NCBI GenBank assembly: GCA_002402825.1
Contig: DHGP01000031.1
Coordinates: 1-14,382, forward strand
Origin: Firmicutes bacterium UBA4795
Lineage (GTDB): Bacteria; Bacillota; Desulfotomaculia; Desulfotomaculales; Nap2-2B
DNA: 14,382 bases
Reading direction: 5' to 3'
The position numbers and the translations under genes are program-made. Below are positions 6,194 through 14,028 of this stretch, piece after piece. The stretch's first letter is position 1; each line of letters opens with the position of its first letter. Below the pieces are notes generated by a model. It searched no databases, was not told where the DNA came from, and was given only the letters and a program-made list of their open reading frames with translations.

Positions 6194-8881
6194 TTACTTC
6201 AAAGCTATTTGCACTCTTGTGGCCCCATCAGGCAGCCGTTTTTCGGTAAACCCCATTTTTCGGGCAAGGCGGAGCATTTTTTCGTTATCTGGAAGGACTG
6301 TCCCATAAATTTCTTCCAATCCTTTTTCCTGGGCCACACCTATTATTACATCCATAAGCTTGTAGCCAAGACCTTTACCGGAAAATTTATCGTGGACCAG
6401 AACGGCATATTCTCCCTGCTTAAAATCATGGTCAATGATTAGCCGGGCAATACCAATTATCTTTCTTTTCTCGCCCTCCTTTAGTTCGGCTACAATGGCC
6501 ATTTCCCTTTCGTAGTCAATATTACAAAAGCGAACCAGCATTTCATGGGTAATGTTCTTAATTACAGAAAAAAATCTCAGTCTAAGGGTTTCTTCCGAAA
6601 GGGTAGAGAGCATTTCATATTCTAAGGGTTCATCTTCTGGTTTTATGGGCCGCAGTAAGACCTCAGTGTCATCGGTAAGCTTCCAGAGGGTGATGTATTT
6701 TTCCGGGTAAGGGGTAATGACCAAGTGAGGGTACGGAGTAGGGCAGGCTTGTGGCGAAGCAATATATTCAATAGCTCCCTGATCAATAATGATTCTGGCA
6801 TCAATGGCATAAGCCTTTCCATCGGTTACGGCAACCGGGTTTATATCCATTTCCGCAATTTCCGGGAAATCAATGATTAAGTTGGATAAGCTGACCAGTA
6901 TTTGCTCAAGTTGTTTTATATCCGCCGGGGGTTTCCCCCGGTAGCCCTGAAGCACTTTATAAACCTCTGTCTCTTCCATTAGCCGCCGGGCTAGTGTTTG
7001 GTTTAAAGGCGGCAGGCCGAGGGAAACATCCTTATATATTTCCGTACCTACTCCTCCCATGCCAAAAAGGATTACCGAGCCAAAATCTTTATCCTTCTTT
7101 GACCCCATGATGACTTCGTAGTTAATATTTTCAACCATTTTTTGCACGGTAACCCCAGTTATCCTGGCCTGGGGGGCCCGCTCTTTAACTCTTTTTATCA
7201 TTTGCGCATACTCTTCTTTTAATTCTGTCTCGGACTTTATCCCTACTTTTACCCCTCCAACATCGCTTTTGTGAGAAATATCGGGGGAAACAATTTTTAG
7301 GACCACCGGATAATTAATTCTACAGGCTACCTTTAAGGCCTCTTCAACATTGGGCACAAAATAAGGCGTGGTCACCGGAATGCCGTAAATTTTTAAAAAG
7401 TCCTTTGCCTCCTCCTCAAAAAGCAGGTTTCTTCCTTCCTTTGTTGCTCTTCTGATGAGAGCCTTTAAGTGATTTTTAGGCGGTGCTTCAGTTAAAGATA
7501 GTTCGGTAGGGGTTTGGTAAAGCAGCTCCAGGTTCCGGTAGTATTTGTACATGTAAAGGTATGTTTTTACTGCTTCTTCCGGGGTTTCGTAAGCAGGAAT
7601 ATCATGGCGGTAAAAAATTTCCTTTCCTTTTTCCACATCTTCACCGCCTACCCAGGCAGCAAGAACGGGTTTTGTTGCCTTCTTAGCAATTTCCACCACC
7701 GATGCTGCTGCTTTTTCTGGCCTTACAATAGCCTGGGGGACGTAAATTACTAAAGCACCATCCACTCCTTGGTCCTCAAGGCAAACCTTAATTGTTTTTA
7801 CATACCTTTCGTTATCTGCATCTCCTAATATATCCACTGGATTTCCTTTGCTCCAATACGGTGGCAAAAAAGTACTTAATTTTTCAATGCTTTTTTCCGT
7901 GAGCTTTGCTGGTTCCCCACCTAAATCAATTAAGGCATCGGTAGCCATCACGCCGAAACCGCCTGCATTGGTAACAATTGCCAACCTTCGCCCCTTGGGA
8001 AGGGATCTTGAGTCAAGCACCGCCGCACAGTTAAACAAATCAGAAAACTCCTGAACCCTTATTACTCCTGCTCGTCTAAAAGCAGCGTCATATACCTGGT
8101 CATCTCCGGCCATGGCGCCCGTATGGGATTGGGCTGCCTTGGCGCTTTCCTTAAATTTTCCTGGTTTAATAATAATAATGGGTTTGTTGCGGGAAAAACC
8201 CCTGGCCGCACTCATAAATTTTTTTGCGTTTCCCACCCCTTCCATGTAAAGCATAATGCTTCTGGTGTAAGGGTCATCGCCAAGGAAGTCAATTAAATCG
8301 CCAAAATCCACATCCAGCATAGAACCCAGGGAACAAAACATACTAAAGCCTGTATGTGTTTTTACCGCCCAGTCAAGAATGGCTGCTCCTAGGGCCCCGC
8401 TTTGGGATATAAAAGCAATGTTGCCTTTTTCAGGATTGACCTTCATAAAGGAAGTATTTAAGCCAATGTTAGGCCTGATGACCCCAATACAATTTGGTCC
8501 AATTAATCTTAAGCCGTACTTTTTCTTGGTTTCAACTATCTTTGCCTCAAGCTCCGCTCCTTCTTTTCCTGTTTCCTTAAACCCCGCGGAAATGATAATA
8601 ATTCCTTCCACGCCGGCTCTTCCGCATTCCTCAACTAAAGAAAGTACGATTTTTGCAGGGGTGACAATTACGGCCAGGTCAATATGATTAGGAATGCCGG
8701 CCACGTTGGAAAAACACTCTTTCCCTAGAACGGATTTTTTATGGGGATTAACTGGAAAAACCTTTTTGGTTTCGGAAAGAAGGAGATTTTCCATGATTGC
8801 CCTTCCTACGGAACCTTCTTCTTCACTGGCCCCAATAAGGGCAATAGTCTTGGGGTCTAACATTGCTTTGATATTCCCCAT
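6194..8881 (-). CDS. ADP-forming acyl-CoA synthetase fused to GNAT acetyltransferase
   Basis: This is an 895-residue fusion. The ATG at 8881 is preferred because GGAGG lies 11 bases upstream; the ATG at 8899 would add six residues but has no ribosome binding site. Domains: CoA-binding Rossmann fold (about 5-130, IALIGASEEEGSVGRAI); succinyl-CoA-ligase-like flavodoxin domain (about 150-290, FISQSGALGAA); second ligase domain (about 300-450); ATP-grasp domain (about 470-700, VVLKIVSPDISHKSDVGGV and EMDINPV); and C-terminal GNAT domain (about 725-893, GKGLGYKLMD). ADP-forming synthetases interconvert acyl-CoA, ADP and phosphate with acid, CoA and ATP through a phosphohistidine. The expected catalytic His is present in SHTGAMAG (about residue 253). 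Similar fusions (Pat) acetylate lysines on acyl-CoA synthetases, so the protein may be enzyme, modifier or both. It is last in a minus-strand cluster, 103 bases after the permease stop. Confidence 0.9.
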   Translation of the reverse strand: MGNIKAMLDPKTIALIGASEEEGSVGRAIMENLLLSETKKVFPVNPHKKSVLGKECFSNVAGIPNHIDLAVIVTPAKIVLSLVEECGRAGVEGIIIISAGFKETGKEGAELEAKIVETKKKYGLRLIGPNCIGVIRPNIGLNTSFMKVNPEKGNIAFISQSGALGAAILDWAVKTHTGFSMFCSLGSMLDVDFGDLIDFLGDDPYTRSIMLYMEGVGNAKKFMSAARGFSRNKPIIIIKPGKFKESAKAAQSHTGAMAGDDQVYDAAFRRAGVIRVQEFSDLFNCAAVLDSRSLPKGRRLAIVTNAGGFGVMATDALIDLGGEPAKLTEKSIEKLSTFLPPYWSKGNPVDILGDADNERYVKTIKVCLEDQGVDGALVIYVPQAIVRPEKAAASVVEIAKKATKPVLAAWVGGEDVEKGKEIFYRHDIPAYETPEEAVKTYLYMYKYYRNLELLYQTPTELSLTEAPPKNHLKALIRRATKEGRNLLFEEEAKDFLKIYGIPVTTPYFVPNVEEALKVACRINYPVVLKIVSPDISHKSDVGGVKVGIKSETELKEEYAQMIKRVKERAPQARITGVTVQKMVENINYEVIMGSKKDKDFGSVILFGMGGVGTEIYKDVSLGLPPLNQTLARRLMEETEVYKVLQGYRGKPPADIKQLEQILVSLSNLIIDFPEIAEMDINPVAVTDGKAYAIDARIIIDQGAIEYIASPQACPTPYPHLVITPYPEKYITLWKLTDDTEVLLRPIKPEDEPLEYEMLSTLSEETLRLRFFSVIKNITHEMLVRFCNIDYEREMAIVAELKEGEKRKIIGIARLIIDHDFKQGEYAVLVHDKFSGKGLGYKLMDVIIGVAQEKGLEEIYGTVLPDNEKMLRLARKMGFTEKRLPDGATRVQIALK

Positions 8882-8984
8882 TTTATTTCCAACCTCCATA
8901 TTAGACTTTTTAATATTGCCGCCCGACCAGAAGAATTAGCGTTCTTAAAACCTTTCGCCTTATTAAGTTTTACAAAATGCCTGC

Positions 8985-10334
8985 CTACTGTTCCTCTACC
9001 TCTACTTTTGCGGGGCGTCTCCTCCGGACAGGGTGTTTTTTGCGGTACTTTTCTTTTAAAACCGGCACCCCGTTAATTACGTAAACCCAGGAAAGAAATA
9101 AACCGGCAATCAGGCATAAACCGGCTATTTTATCCGTAATTAAAACGGCCGCCATTAAAACAACAAACACAACCACGGTTAAACCGGGCAGGATTAAACC
9201 GCCAGGGATAATGTAAGGGCGTTGGGTAGCCGGGGTTTTTTGACGCAATTTAATTACCGCCAGGCCGGCCAAAACATAAATTAGTGATTCCATCGCGGCC
9301 GCCATGTTTAAAAAAATTAAGTAGCGTTTGGTGATTAGGACGATGATGGAAATGACCAACCCAACAAAAAATACTGTTAAAATAGCTGTCCACGGGGTAA
9401 AATATTTTAAGCTAACCTTGCTTAGACAGGTTGGTAAAACATGTTCGCGGGCCGAAGCATAAAGAAAACGGGAAACACTGAGTAACCCGGCGTTAAAGGT
9501 AGTTATGGAAGCTCCCAGGCATATTATAGTCATCCAAATAACCCCGGTTTTTCCCAGGAGACTTTCCGCAAATAATAAATGAGGAATTACCGAGTGCTTT
9601 AACGCTTCCTTTGGTACGGTAGAAGTTACGGCTACCGCAAATACAGCGTAAACAATACTTAAAAGGCCAACGGCAATTAACATTCCTTTGGAAATTAGCT
9701 TGGCATCAGTAGATTCCTCCGCCAGGGGGGTAACCCACTCAAATCCCACAAATAAAAAAATACCCAAAGCGACCGCTTGAACCAGATTTCCCGGTCCTCC
9801 AACCGCCGTTAGATTTTCCAGCCGAAAATTTATTTTTTCAAAGGCAAGAACAGCCAGCACAATTATAGAAAGCATTAAACCATAGGTAATAATATCTTGA
9901 AAATTACCGGCAATTTTTACCCCTCGGATGTTTAGCCAGGCTGCAATTACAAACATAACTATAATCCAGACCAGAGGGGGGATTGTTGGTATGACATAAT
10001 TAAGCACCCGGGCCAAAATGAAGCTTTCTGCCCCTACTATGCCCATAACTACGGTCATGTAAAAAAGAGAAATAACCAGGGCTAAATTATCATTAAAAGC
10101 CCGCCCAAAATAAAGCCGGATGCCTGCCGCTGAAGGAAGCTGTCCGTTAAGCTCCGAAAAGCAGGCCGCGGCAAAAAAGCATAAAAGGCCGCTGGTAAGA
10201 ATAGCTAACCAGGCGGCGTTTCCGGCCAAAAAGCCGGCTACTTGAATAGCCGCTACAAAGGTGGAAGTGGCCAGGGTTAGACCGGCGCTGGTGGCTACTA
10301 TCGTTCGTAAAGTGAGTACCTTCTTTAAACTCAT
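8985..10334 (-). CDS. APC-family amino acid/organic cation permease
   Basis: This is a 449-residue inner-membrane transporter with about twelve hydrophobic segments (near 10-32, 40-60, 83-108, 119-134, 147-165, 187-205, 216-240, 262-285, 312-336, 340-361, 379-399 and 402-420). The first helix has the unwound substrate-binding pattern of the APC fold (TSAGLTLATSTF). Helix 2 is followed by ELNGQLPSAAGIRLYFGRAF, and the helix 6 region carries FVGFEWVTPLAEE, both typical of APC-superfamily permeases. The C-terminal tail is strongly basic (KKHPVRRRRPAK). The ATG is four bases after the SCP2 stop, which suggests translational coupling. The substrate cannot be told from sequence; amino acids or polyamines are usual for the family, and the neighbours suggest a compound handled as a CoA ester. 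Confidence 0.9.
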   Translation of the reverse strand: MSLKKVLTLRTIVATSAGLTLATSTFVAAIQVAGFLAGNAAWLAILTSGLLCFFAAACFSELNGQLPSAAGIRLYFGRAFNDNLALVISLFYMTVVMGIVGAESFILARVLNYVIPTIPPLVWIIVMFVIAAWLNIRGVKIAGNFQDIITYGLMLSIIVLAVLAFEKINFRLENLTAVGGPGNLVQAVALGIFLFVGFEWVTPLAEESTDAKLISKGMLIAVGLLSIVYAVFAVAVTSTVPKEALKHSVIPHLLFAESLLGKTGVIWMTIICLGASITTFNAGLLSVSRFLYASAREHVLPTCLSKVSLKYFTPWTAILTVFFVGLVISIIVLITKRYLIFLNMAAAMESLIYVLAGLAVIKLRQKTPATQRPYIIPGGLILPGLTVVVFVVLMAAVLITDKIAGLCLIAGLFLSWVYVINGVPVLKEKYRKKHPVRRRRPAKVEVEEQ

Positions 10335-10337
10335 TTT

Positions 10338-10691
10338 TTATTCGCCCCAAATCATTAAGGAAATGAAGTCTAAACGCACAATATCATCTTCTGTGCCCAA
10401 CACCTTTAATGTTCCGTTCAGGTACGGCTGGGTGGGGGTAATGTCCCCGTAAAACATGTCCGCCAGCGTTTCACTGTCTGAAATAATTTTAAGATCAGGT
10501 TTTTCCGGTGGTCCTTCCTGAATGGTAAGTTCACCCTTGCGTAAAATTAAAGTATGCGTGGAAGGTATATCATTAGCCTGGACCAGGACTATCCGGTCCC
10601 AATCAGCGTTCATTTTTTTTAAACGCTTGTTTTTATTGTAGCCTTCTTGAAAGGCACGTAAACTGGCGGTAATCTCACTATGTTCAGCCAC
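10338..10691 (-). CDS. SCP2 sterol-binding-domain protein
   Basis: This is a 117-residue soluble protein made almost entirely of one SCP2-like domain. A helical N-terminus (ITASLRAFQEGYNKN) is followed by the beta sheet with THTLILRKGELTIQEGP, then KPDLKIISDSETLADMFYGDI and a YLNGTLKVLGTEDDIVRL helix. SCP2 domains bind hydrophobic ligands such as lipids or acyl-CoA. It begins with GTG (10691-10689), with AGGAGG ten bases upstream. It lies 24 bases downstream of the quinate-dehydrogenase-like gene and three bases before the permease start, so it is in the middle of a tight three-gene unit. It could carry or sense a hydrophobic substrate of the cluster; this is inference. Confidence 0.85.
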   Translation of the reverse strand: MAEHSEITASLRAFQEGYNKNKRLKKMNADWDRIVLVQANDIPSTHTLILRKGELTIQEGPPEKPDLKIISDSETLADMFYGDITPTQPYLNGTLKVLGTEDDIVRLDFISLMIWGE

Positions 10692-10715
10692 AAAAACAAG
10701 GCCTCCTAATCTTAT

Positions 10716-11627
10716 CTAGTTTAATTTTAATATCCGGGGTTTAAAATCTAACTGTTTTAATAAGTTCAGGTAATCCTCAGGAGTGATTTCTGGCCATGGT
10801 TTTTGTAATAATACTACCATAATAGCCTCAATTACGTTTGTTCCAAAGGAGCGTCCTTGAAAGTCCGGGGTAGTAGTCACCAGGTGCCCGGCCCCTTTTT
10901 CCCGTAAAAAAGTGACGTCTTCGGTAGTCGTAGTATTGGTAACGATAGTTTGCCCTTTTAAGAAGGGCAGGTAACGCCTGATCAGGTGAAAATCACCGGC
11001 AATTACTTGAGCCTCCAGGTAATAATGGCCATATTTTTTTATTTTTTCTTCGTCCTGGATTTCCTGTTTTTTCCCCGTGGGGTAAAGCATATGAAAGGGA
11101 AGCTGGCACATATCCGGTAAGGTTTTGTGGGCAACTTCTTCTAGTTCTTCCAGAGTTGAAATGGGGTAGGGGATACCAGCGGAAAATATTAAATCCCCAT
11201 AGGTAACTTCACAATCTAAAGCGGTAAATGCTTCGGCCATCCCAAAACGGTCTACTGCGCTGACCATCAAGACCTTTGTTTTCGGGGGCAAAAGGCCCGT
11301 ATTTTGCCGCAAAAAGTATACTGTTTCCCGCTCCAGGGTATTTTTTAAGCCGCTCCCGTCTACCACCGGTGTTTTATGCACCGACTGCATTAATTTTAAA
11401 CCATCTTGAACCACATAGCGTGTTTTACCGGCGTAAAGATAAACATCAATTCCTCCTAAACCAATAGCATCTACTTTACCGTCTAGTTCTTGTAGTAAAG
11501 CAATGGCCTGGTCAAAATTTCCGTCAGTTCCCCGCCGGCTTATTTCAAATTCTTCTCCAAATAAGGCTACCTGTACTTTGTGGTCCCGGCGGGAAGAACC
11601 CAGGCTAACACTGACCACCCTTTTCAA
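10716..11627 (-). CDS. Quinate 5-dehydrogenase-like protein
   Basis: This is a 303-residue soluble protein. It starts with TTG (11627-11625), supported by CGGAGG seven bases upstream. I recognise the family from memory as the one carried in anaerobic Firmicutes under the name quinate 5-dehydrogenase. Conserved-looking blocks are VVSVSLGSSRRDH at the N-terminus, GLGGIDVYLYAG (56-67), VVDGSGLKNTLER (88-100), VLMVSAVDRFGMAEAF (119-134), AGDFHLIRRY, and TTTPDFQGRSFGTNVIEA near the C-terminus. It lacks the usual AroE/YdiB shikimate dehydrogenase signatures that I would expect, so the enzyme name is weakly founded. It is first in a minus-strand unit with SCP2, permease and acyl-CoA synthetase genes and divergent from ruvA. 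A role in metabolism of a cyclic or hydroxy acid is possible. Confidence 0.65.
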   Translation of the reverse strand: MKRVVSVSLGSSRRDHKVQVALFGEEFEISRRGTDGNFDQAIALLQELDGKVDAIGLGGIDVYLYAGKTRYVVQDGLKLMQSVHKTPVVDGSGLKNTLERETVYFLRQNTGLLPPKTKVLMVSAVDRFGMAEAFTALDCEVTYGDLIFSAGIPYPISTLEELEEVAHKTLPDMCQLPFHMLYPTGKKQEIQDEEKIKKYGHYYLEAQVIAGDFHLIRRYLPFLKGQTIVTNTTTTEDVTFLREKGAGHLVTTTPDFQGRSFGTNVIEAIMVVLLQKPWPEITPEDYLNLLKQLDFKPRILKLN

Positions 11628-11657
11628 AAAAAAGCCTCCGTTCTTTATTTAAAATCT

Positions 11658-11676
11658 TTGGTAACATTTTAACCAA
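11658..11676. promoter_or_regulatory. Inverted repeat TTGGT-N9-ACCAA upstream of the quinate-dehydrogenase-like gene
   Basis: The arms TTGGT (11658-11662) and ACCAA (11672-11676) are perfect and extend imperfectly inward (TTGGTAA against TTAACCAA). The repeat sits about 30 bases before the TTG start of the minus-strand operon, inside the divergent intergenic region. That position suits an operator. No matching regulator gene is in the window. Confidence 0.35.
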
Positions 11677-11839
11677 GTTAGGCTAAAAATACAAGCAAAA
11701 ACAAAACAGTCTTATGGCTGTAATCTAAATTTTCCTTTAGTTGTCGGCACGATAGCCACAAGTGAGCGGGGATAACGCCATCTCTTTAGGAACGGTTTTA
11801 CTGAATACTTACCTTTTTGATAAGAGGAAATCGCTTTTG

Positions 11840-11861
11840 AATGTAGAATAAATGTAGAATA
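11840..11861. repeat. Perfect tandem duplication of an 11-bp unit before ruvA
   Basis: AATGTAGAATA occurs twice head to tail (11840-11850 and 11851-11861). Degenerate copies of the ATAAATG element follow up to 11881. The run lies in the promoter/leader region of ruvA. It may be slippage-prone, but I see no defined function. Confidence 0.7.
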
Positions 11862-11908
11862 GTGAATAAATGAAATAAATGAAAGCAAAAATCGGGGGGG
11901 CGGCGAAA

Positions 11909-12511
11909 TTGATTAACTTTCTTCGGGGTACGCTGGTAGAAACACGAAACGGAATGGTAACCGTTGAGGTAAACGGTGTTGGTTACGGGGTATATGTTCC
12001 TTCTTCGCTTACTGGTCGCTTGCCTTCGCCAGGTCAGGAAGTCCGGCTTTTTACCTGTCTTATAGTTCAGGAAAATGACCTATCTTTGTTTGGTTTTTTT
12101 ACGTCCGCTGAATTAGAGCTCTTTCGCCATCTGTTGAATGTAGATGGGATTGGACCAAAGGGGGCCTTAAAAGTTCTTTCTGCTTTTGATCCGGAAGCAT
12201 TACGTTTAGCCATAATTAAGGAAGATGTAAATGTGCTCTCAAAAGCGCCAGGGATAGGAAAAAAAACCGCCCGGCGGATGATATTGGAATTAAAAGATAT
12301 GCTAATCGCTAAAGGCGAGGAGATAGACCTTACGCAAATTCAAAATTTTGACGGAGAAGAAAAAGACGCGTTGGCGGCTTTAATAGCCCTTGGTTTTGAT
12401 GCTGCCGCGGCTAAAAAAGCACTTTGGCGTATTCCGGCAAAGGAGAAAGATAACCTAAAAGCCAGTGAAATGGTAAAGCAGGCCTTACAGTGCCTACGCA
12501 GACAAAAGTAA
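11909..12511 (+). CDS. ruvA: Holliday junction branch-migration protein RuvA
   Basis: RuvA binds four-way DNA junctions as a tetramer and loads the RuvB motor. The TTG at 11909 gives MINFLRGTLVE, the usual N-terminus of the family, a normal length of 200 residues, and a G-rich ribosome binding site just upstream. An ATG at 11879 would add ten residues unlike the family. Residues 1-62 form the OB-fold domain (NGVGYGVYVP, LFGF). Residues about 70-140 carry two helix-hairpin-helix motifs, VDGIGPKGAL (78-87) and APGIGKKTA (113-121). Residues about 150-200 form the mobile RuvB-binding domain (DALAALIALGF). It is followed 31 bases later by ruvB. The ruvC gene that often precedes ruvA in related bacteria is absent here; its place is taken by a divergent, unrelated operon. 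Confidence 0.96.
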   Translation: MINFLRGTLVETRNGMVTVEVNGVGYGVYVPSSLTGRLPSPGQEVRLFTCLIVQENDLSLFGFFTSAELELFRHLLNVDGIGPKGALKVLSAFDPEALRLAIIKEDVNVLSKAPGIGKKTARRMILELKDMLIAKGEEIDLTQIQNFDGEEKDALAALIALGFDAAAAKKALWRIPAKEKDNLKASEMVKQALQCLRRQK

Positions 12512-12542
12512 TTTATCCAGGGAACAGGTAGGTGATTATATT

Positions 12543-13574
12543 ATGAAAGAACGTCTTCTCTCCCCTGTTTTTAAAGCAGAGGATGGCCAGATTGAAAATA
12601 GCTTGCGGCCGCGAAAGTTAATAAATTTTATTGGTCAAACCAAAATCAAAGAAAGTTTGAATATTTTTATTAAAGCAGCCCAAAGCCGTAAAGAAACTTT
12701 AGATCATATTTTACTTTCCGGTCCGCCAGGTTTAGGAAAAACCACCCTGGCCGGTATTATTGCTAATGAATTAAACGTAAATATTTCGATTACTTCTGGT
12801 CCGGCTATTGAACGTCCCGGAGATTTAGCGGCTATTTTAACCAACCTATCTAGTGGCGATGTGTTGTTCATTGATGAAATTCACCGTCTAAGCCGGCCAG
12901 TGGAAGAAATATTTTACCCGGCCATGGAGGATTTTGCTTTAGACATTATCATTGGCAAGGGTCCCGGAGCACGTTCCTTGCGCTTGAACTTGCCTCCCTT
13001 TACTTTAATTGGGGCTACCACCCGGGCGGGTTTGCTGACTTCCCCCTTGCGCGATCGCTTTGGCATTATCGGTCGCCTGGATTATTACCAGCAGAGCGAA
13101 CTAGTGCAAATTATTTGCCGGGCCGCAGCTATTTTAAAAATACCGGTTGACCTAGAAGGGGCAGCAGAAATTGCTGACCGGTCAAGAGGCACTCCGCGTG
13201 TTTCCCTTAGGCTTTTAAAGCGGGTACGTGATTATGTTCAGGTGCGGGCGGCCGGAATAATTACCGGTGAAATAGCTAAAGAGGCCTTACAGTTTTTTGA
13301 GGTGGATTCTTTAGGATTAGATTATACCGACCGTAAAATCTTGCGCTTAATTATTGAAAAATTTACCGGCGGTCCCGTGGGACTGGATACTTTAGCAGCC
13401 GCCACGGGAGAGGAAAAGGATACCATAGAAGACGTGTATGAACCATATTTACTGCAAGCAGGCTTGCTTAACCGTACGCCTCGCGGCCGGGTGGCCACCT
13501 CTTTAGCCTACAAGCACTTAAAATTAGCAGGGCCGGCTTCTAGCCGGTCCAATTACAAAATAAAGGAGGATTAA
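12543..13574 (+). CDS. ruvB: Holliday junction branch-migration ATPase RuvB
   Basis: RuvB is the hexameric AAA+ motor that pulls DNA through the RuvA-bound junction during recombinational repair. At 343 residues it has the family length. Walker A is GPPGLGKTT (60-68), Walker B is DEIH (111-114), sensor 1 is GATTRAG (157-163), and the arginine-finger region is LRDRFG (169-174). The C-terminal winged-helix DNA-binding domain includes TGGPVGLDTLAAATGEEKDTIEDVYEP in the standard form (the motif spans about residues 274-300). The ATG is preceded by AGGTAGGTG. It is co-oriented with ruvA and followed two bases after its stop by the predicted ATT start of lpdD, so all three are likely one transcript. 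Confidence 0.97.
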   Translation: MKERLLSPVFKAEDGQIENSLRPRKLINFIGQTKIKESLNIFIKAAQSRKETLDHILLSGPPGLGKTTLAGIIANELNVNISITSGPAIERPGDLAAILTNLSSGDVLFIDEIHRLSRPVEEIFYPAMEDFALDIIIGKGPGARSLRLNLPPFTLIGATTRAGLLTSPLRDRFGIIGRLDYYQQSELVQIICRAAAILKIPVDLEGAAEIADRSRGTPRVSLRLLKRVRDYVQVRAAGIITGEIAKEALQFFEVDSLGLDYTDRKILRLIIEKFTGGPVGLDTLAAATGEEKDTIEDVYEPYLLQAGLLNRTPRGRVATSLAYKHLKLAGPASSRSNYKIKED

Positions 13575-13576
13575 CT

Positions 13577-13984
13577 ATTGAGAAATTTGAAGTTAACTAT
13601 GGTAAAGGGAAATATAATGTTACCCTGACCGTTACTATTACCGGCAATGGATTTATTGGGCAATTGTTAGGTGGCGAGCAATCACATGTAGGGGTAATAG
13701 TTTTAAGCATCCCCAGATCTAGCCTGGCTGAACCGGCAAAAACTAGTTGCAATTCTATAGTCGTACCTGTACTTGGCCATAAAGATGACGAGATTGCCAA
13801 ACCAGTTGCTGAGGAGATTGCCAAAAAGTATAATAAAATAGTTGCGCTGGTTGCAGGTGTACATGTAGATAAAGCTTGCGCTGCAGATATTAAAAAACTG
13901 GTTGGTAATTGCCGAAAGGCAGTTCAGATTTTTTTAGAAGAGTATGATAAAACATTGAACGCGAACGTGACAGTTATAAAGTAG
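13577..13984 (+). CDS. lpdD: LpdD-like prenylated-flavin chaperone, probable ATT start
   Basis: Members of this family are thought to help deliver prenylated FMN to UbiD-type decarboxylases. The recognisable block begins LLGGEQSHVGVIVLSIPRSS, then SCNSIVVPVLGHKDDEIAKPVAEEIAKK, VVALVAGVHVDKA-like text and DIKKLVGNCRKAV. The in-frame sequence upstream reads EKFEVNYGKGKYNVTLTV, also family-like, and the only initiation site that explains it is ATT at 13577, seven bases after AAAGGAGG (13562-13569). A TTG at 13664 would cut off the first 29 residues and has no ribosome binding site. A TTG at 13578 is in another frame and stops after 16 codons. The full protein would be 135 residues. Its last residues (NVTVIK) overlap a fragment of another gene, so the natural C-terminus may be altered. 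No ubiD or ubiX lies in the window. Confidence 0.75.
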   Translation: MEKFEVNYGKGKYNVTLTVTITGNGFIGQLLGGEQSHVGVIVLSIPRSSLAEPAKTSCNSIVVPVLGHKDDEIAKPVAEEIAKKYNKIVALVAGVHVDKACAADIKKLVGNCRKAVQIFLEEYDKTLNANVTVIK

Positions 13985-14028
13985 CGGGATATTTGCAGAA
14001 GCAAGGTTATAAAATTATTCCTAGCAGT
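13969..14028 (+). pseudogene. Fragment of a YccU-like CoA-binding protein
   Basis: In the frame after that of lpdD, this stretch encodes DSYKVAGYLQKQGYKIIPSS. The pattern S-Y-x-V-A-x-Y-L-Q-x-x-G-Y-x-I-I-P is the hallmark of the first beta-alpha-beta unit of CoA_binding_2 (YccU) proteins, which continue with VNP. Here the match stops after IIP and a TGA follows at 14047. The N-terminal strand is also missing, because the frame opens only at 13951 after a TAA. It overlaps the last 16 bases of lpdD, so the join there looks like a deletion scar. Confidence 0.55.

Noticed and set aside
13597..13824. Minus-strand open frame opposite lpdD
   Set aside because: It is an antisense shadow of the recognisable LpdD sequence, with no ribosome binding site.
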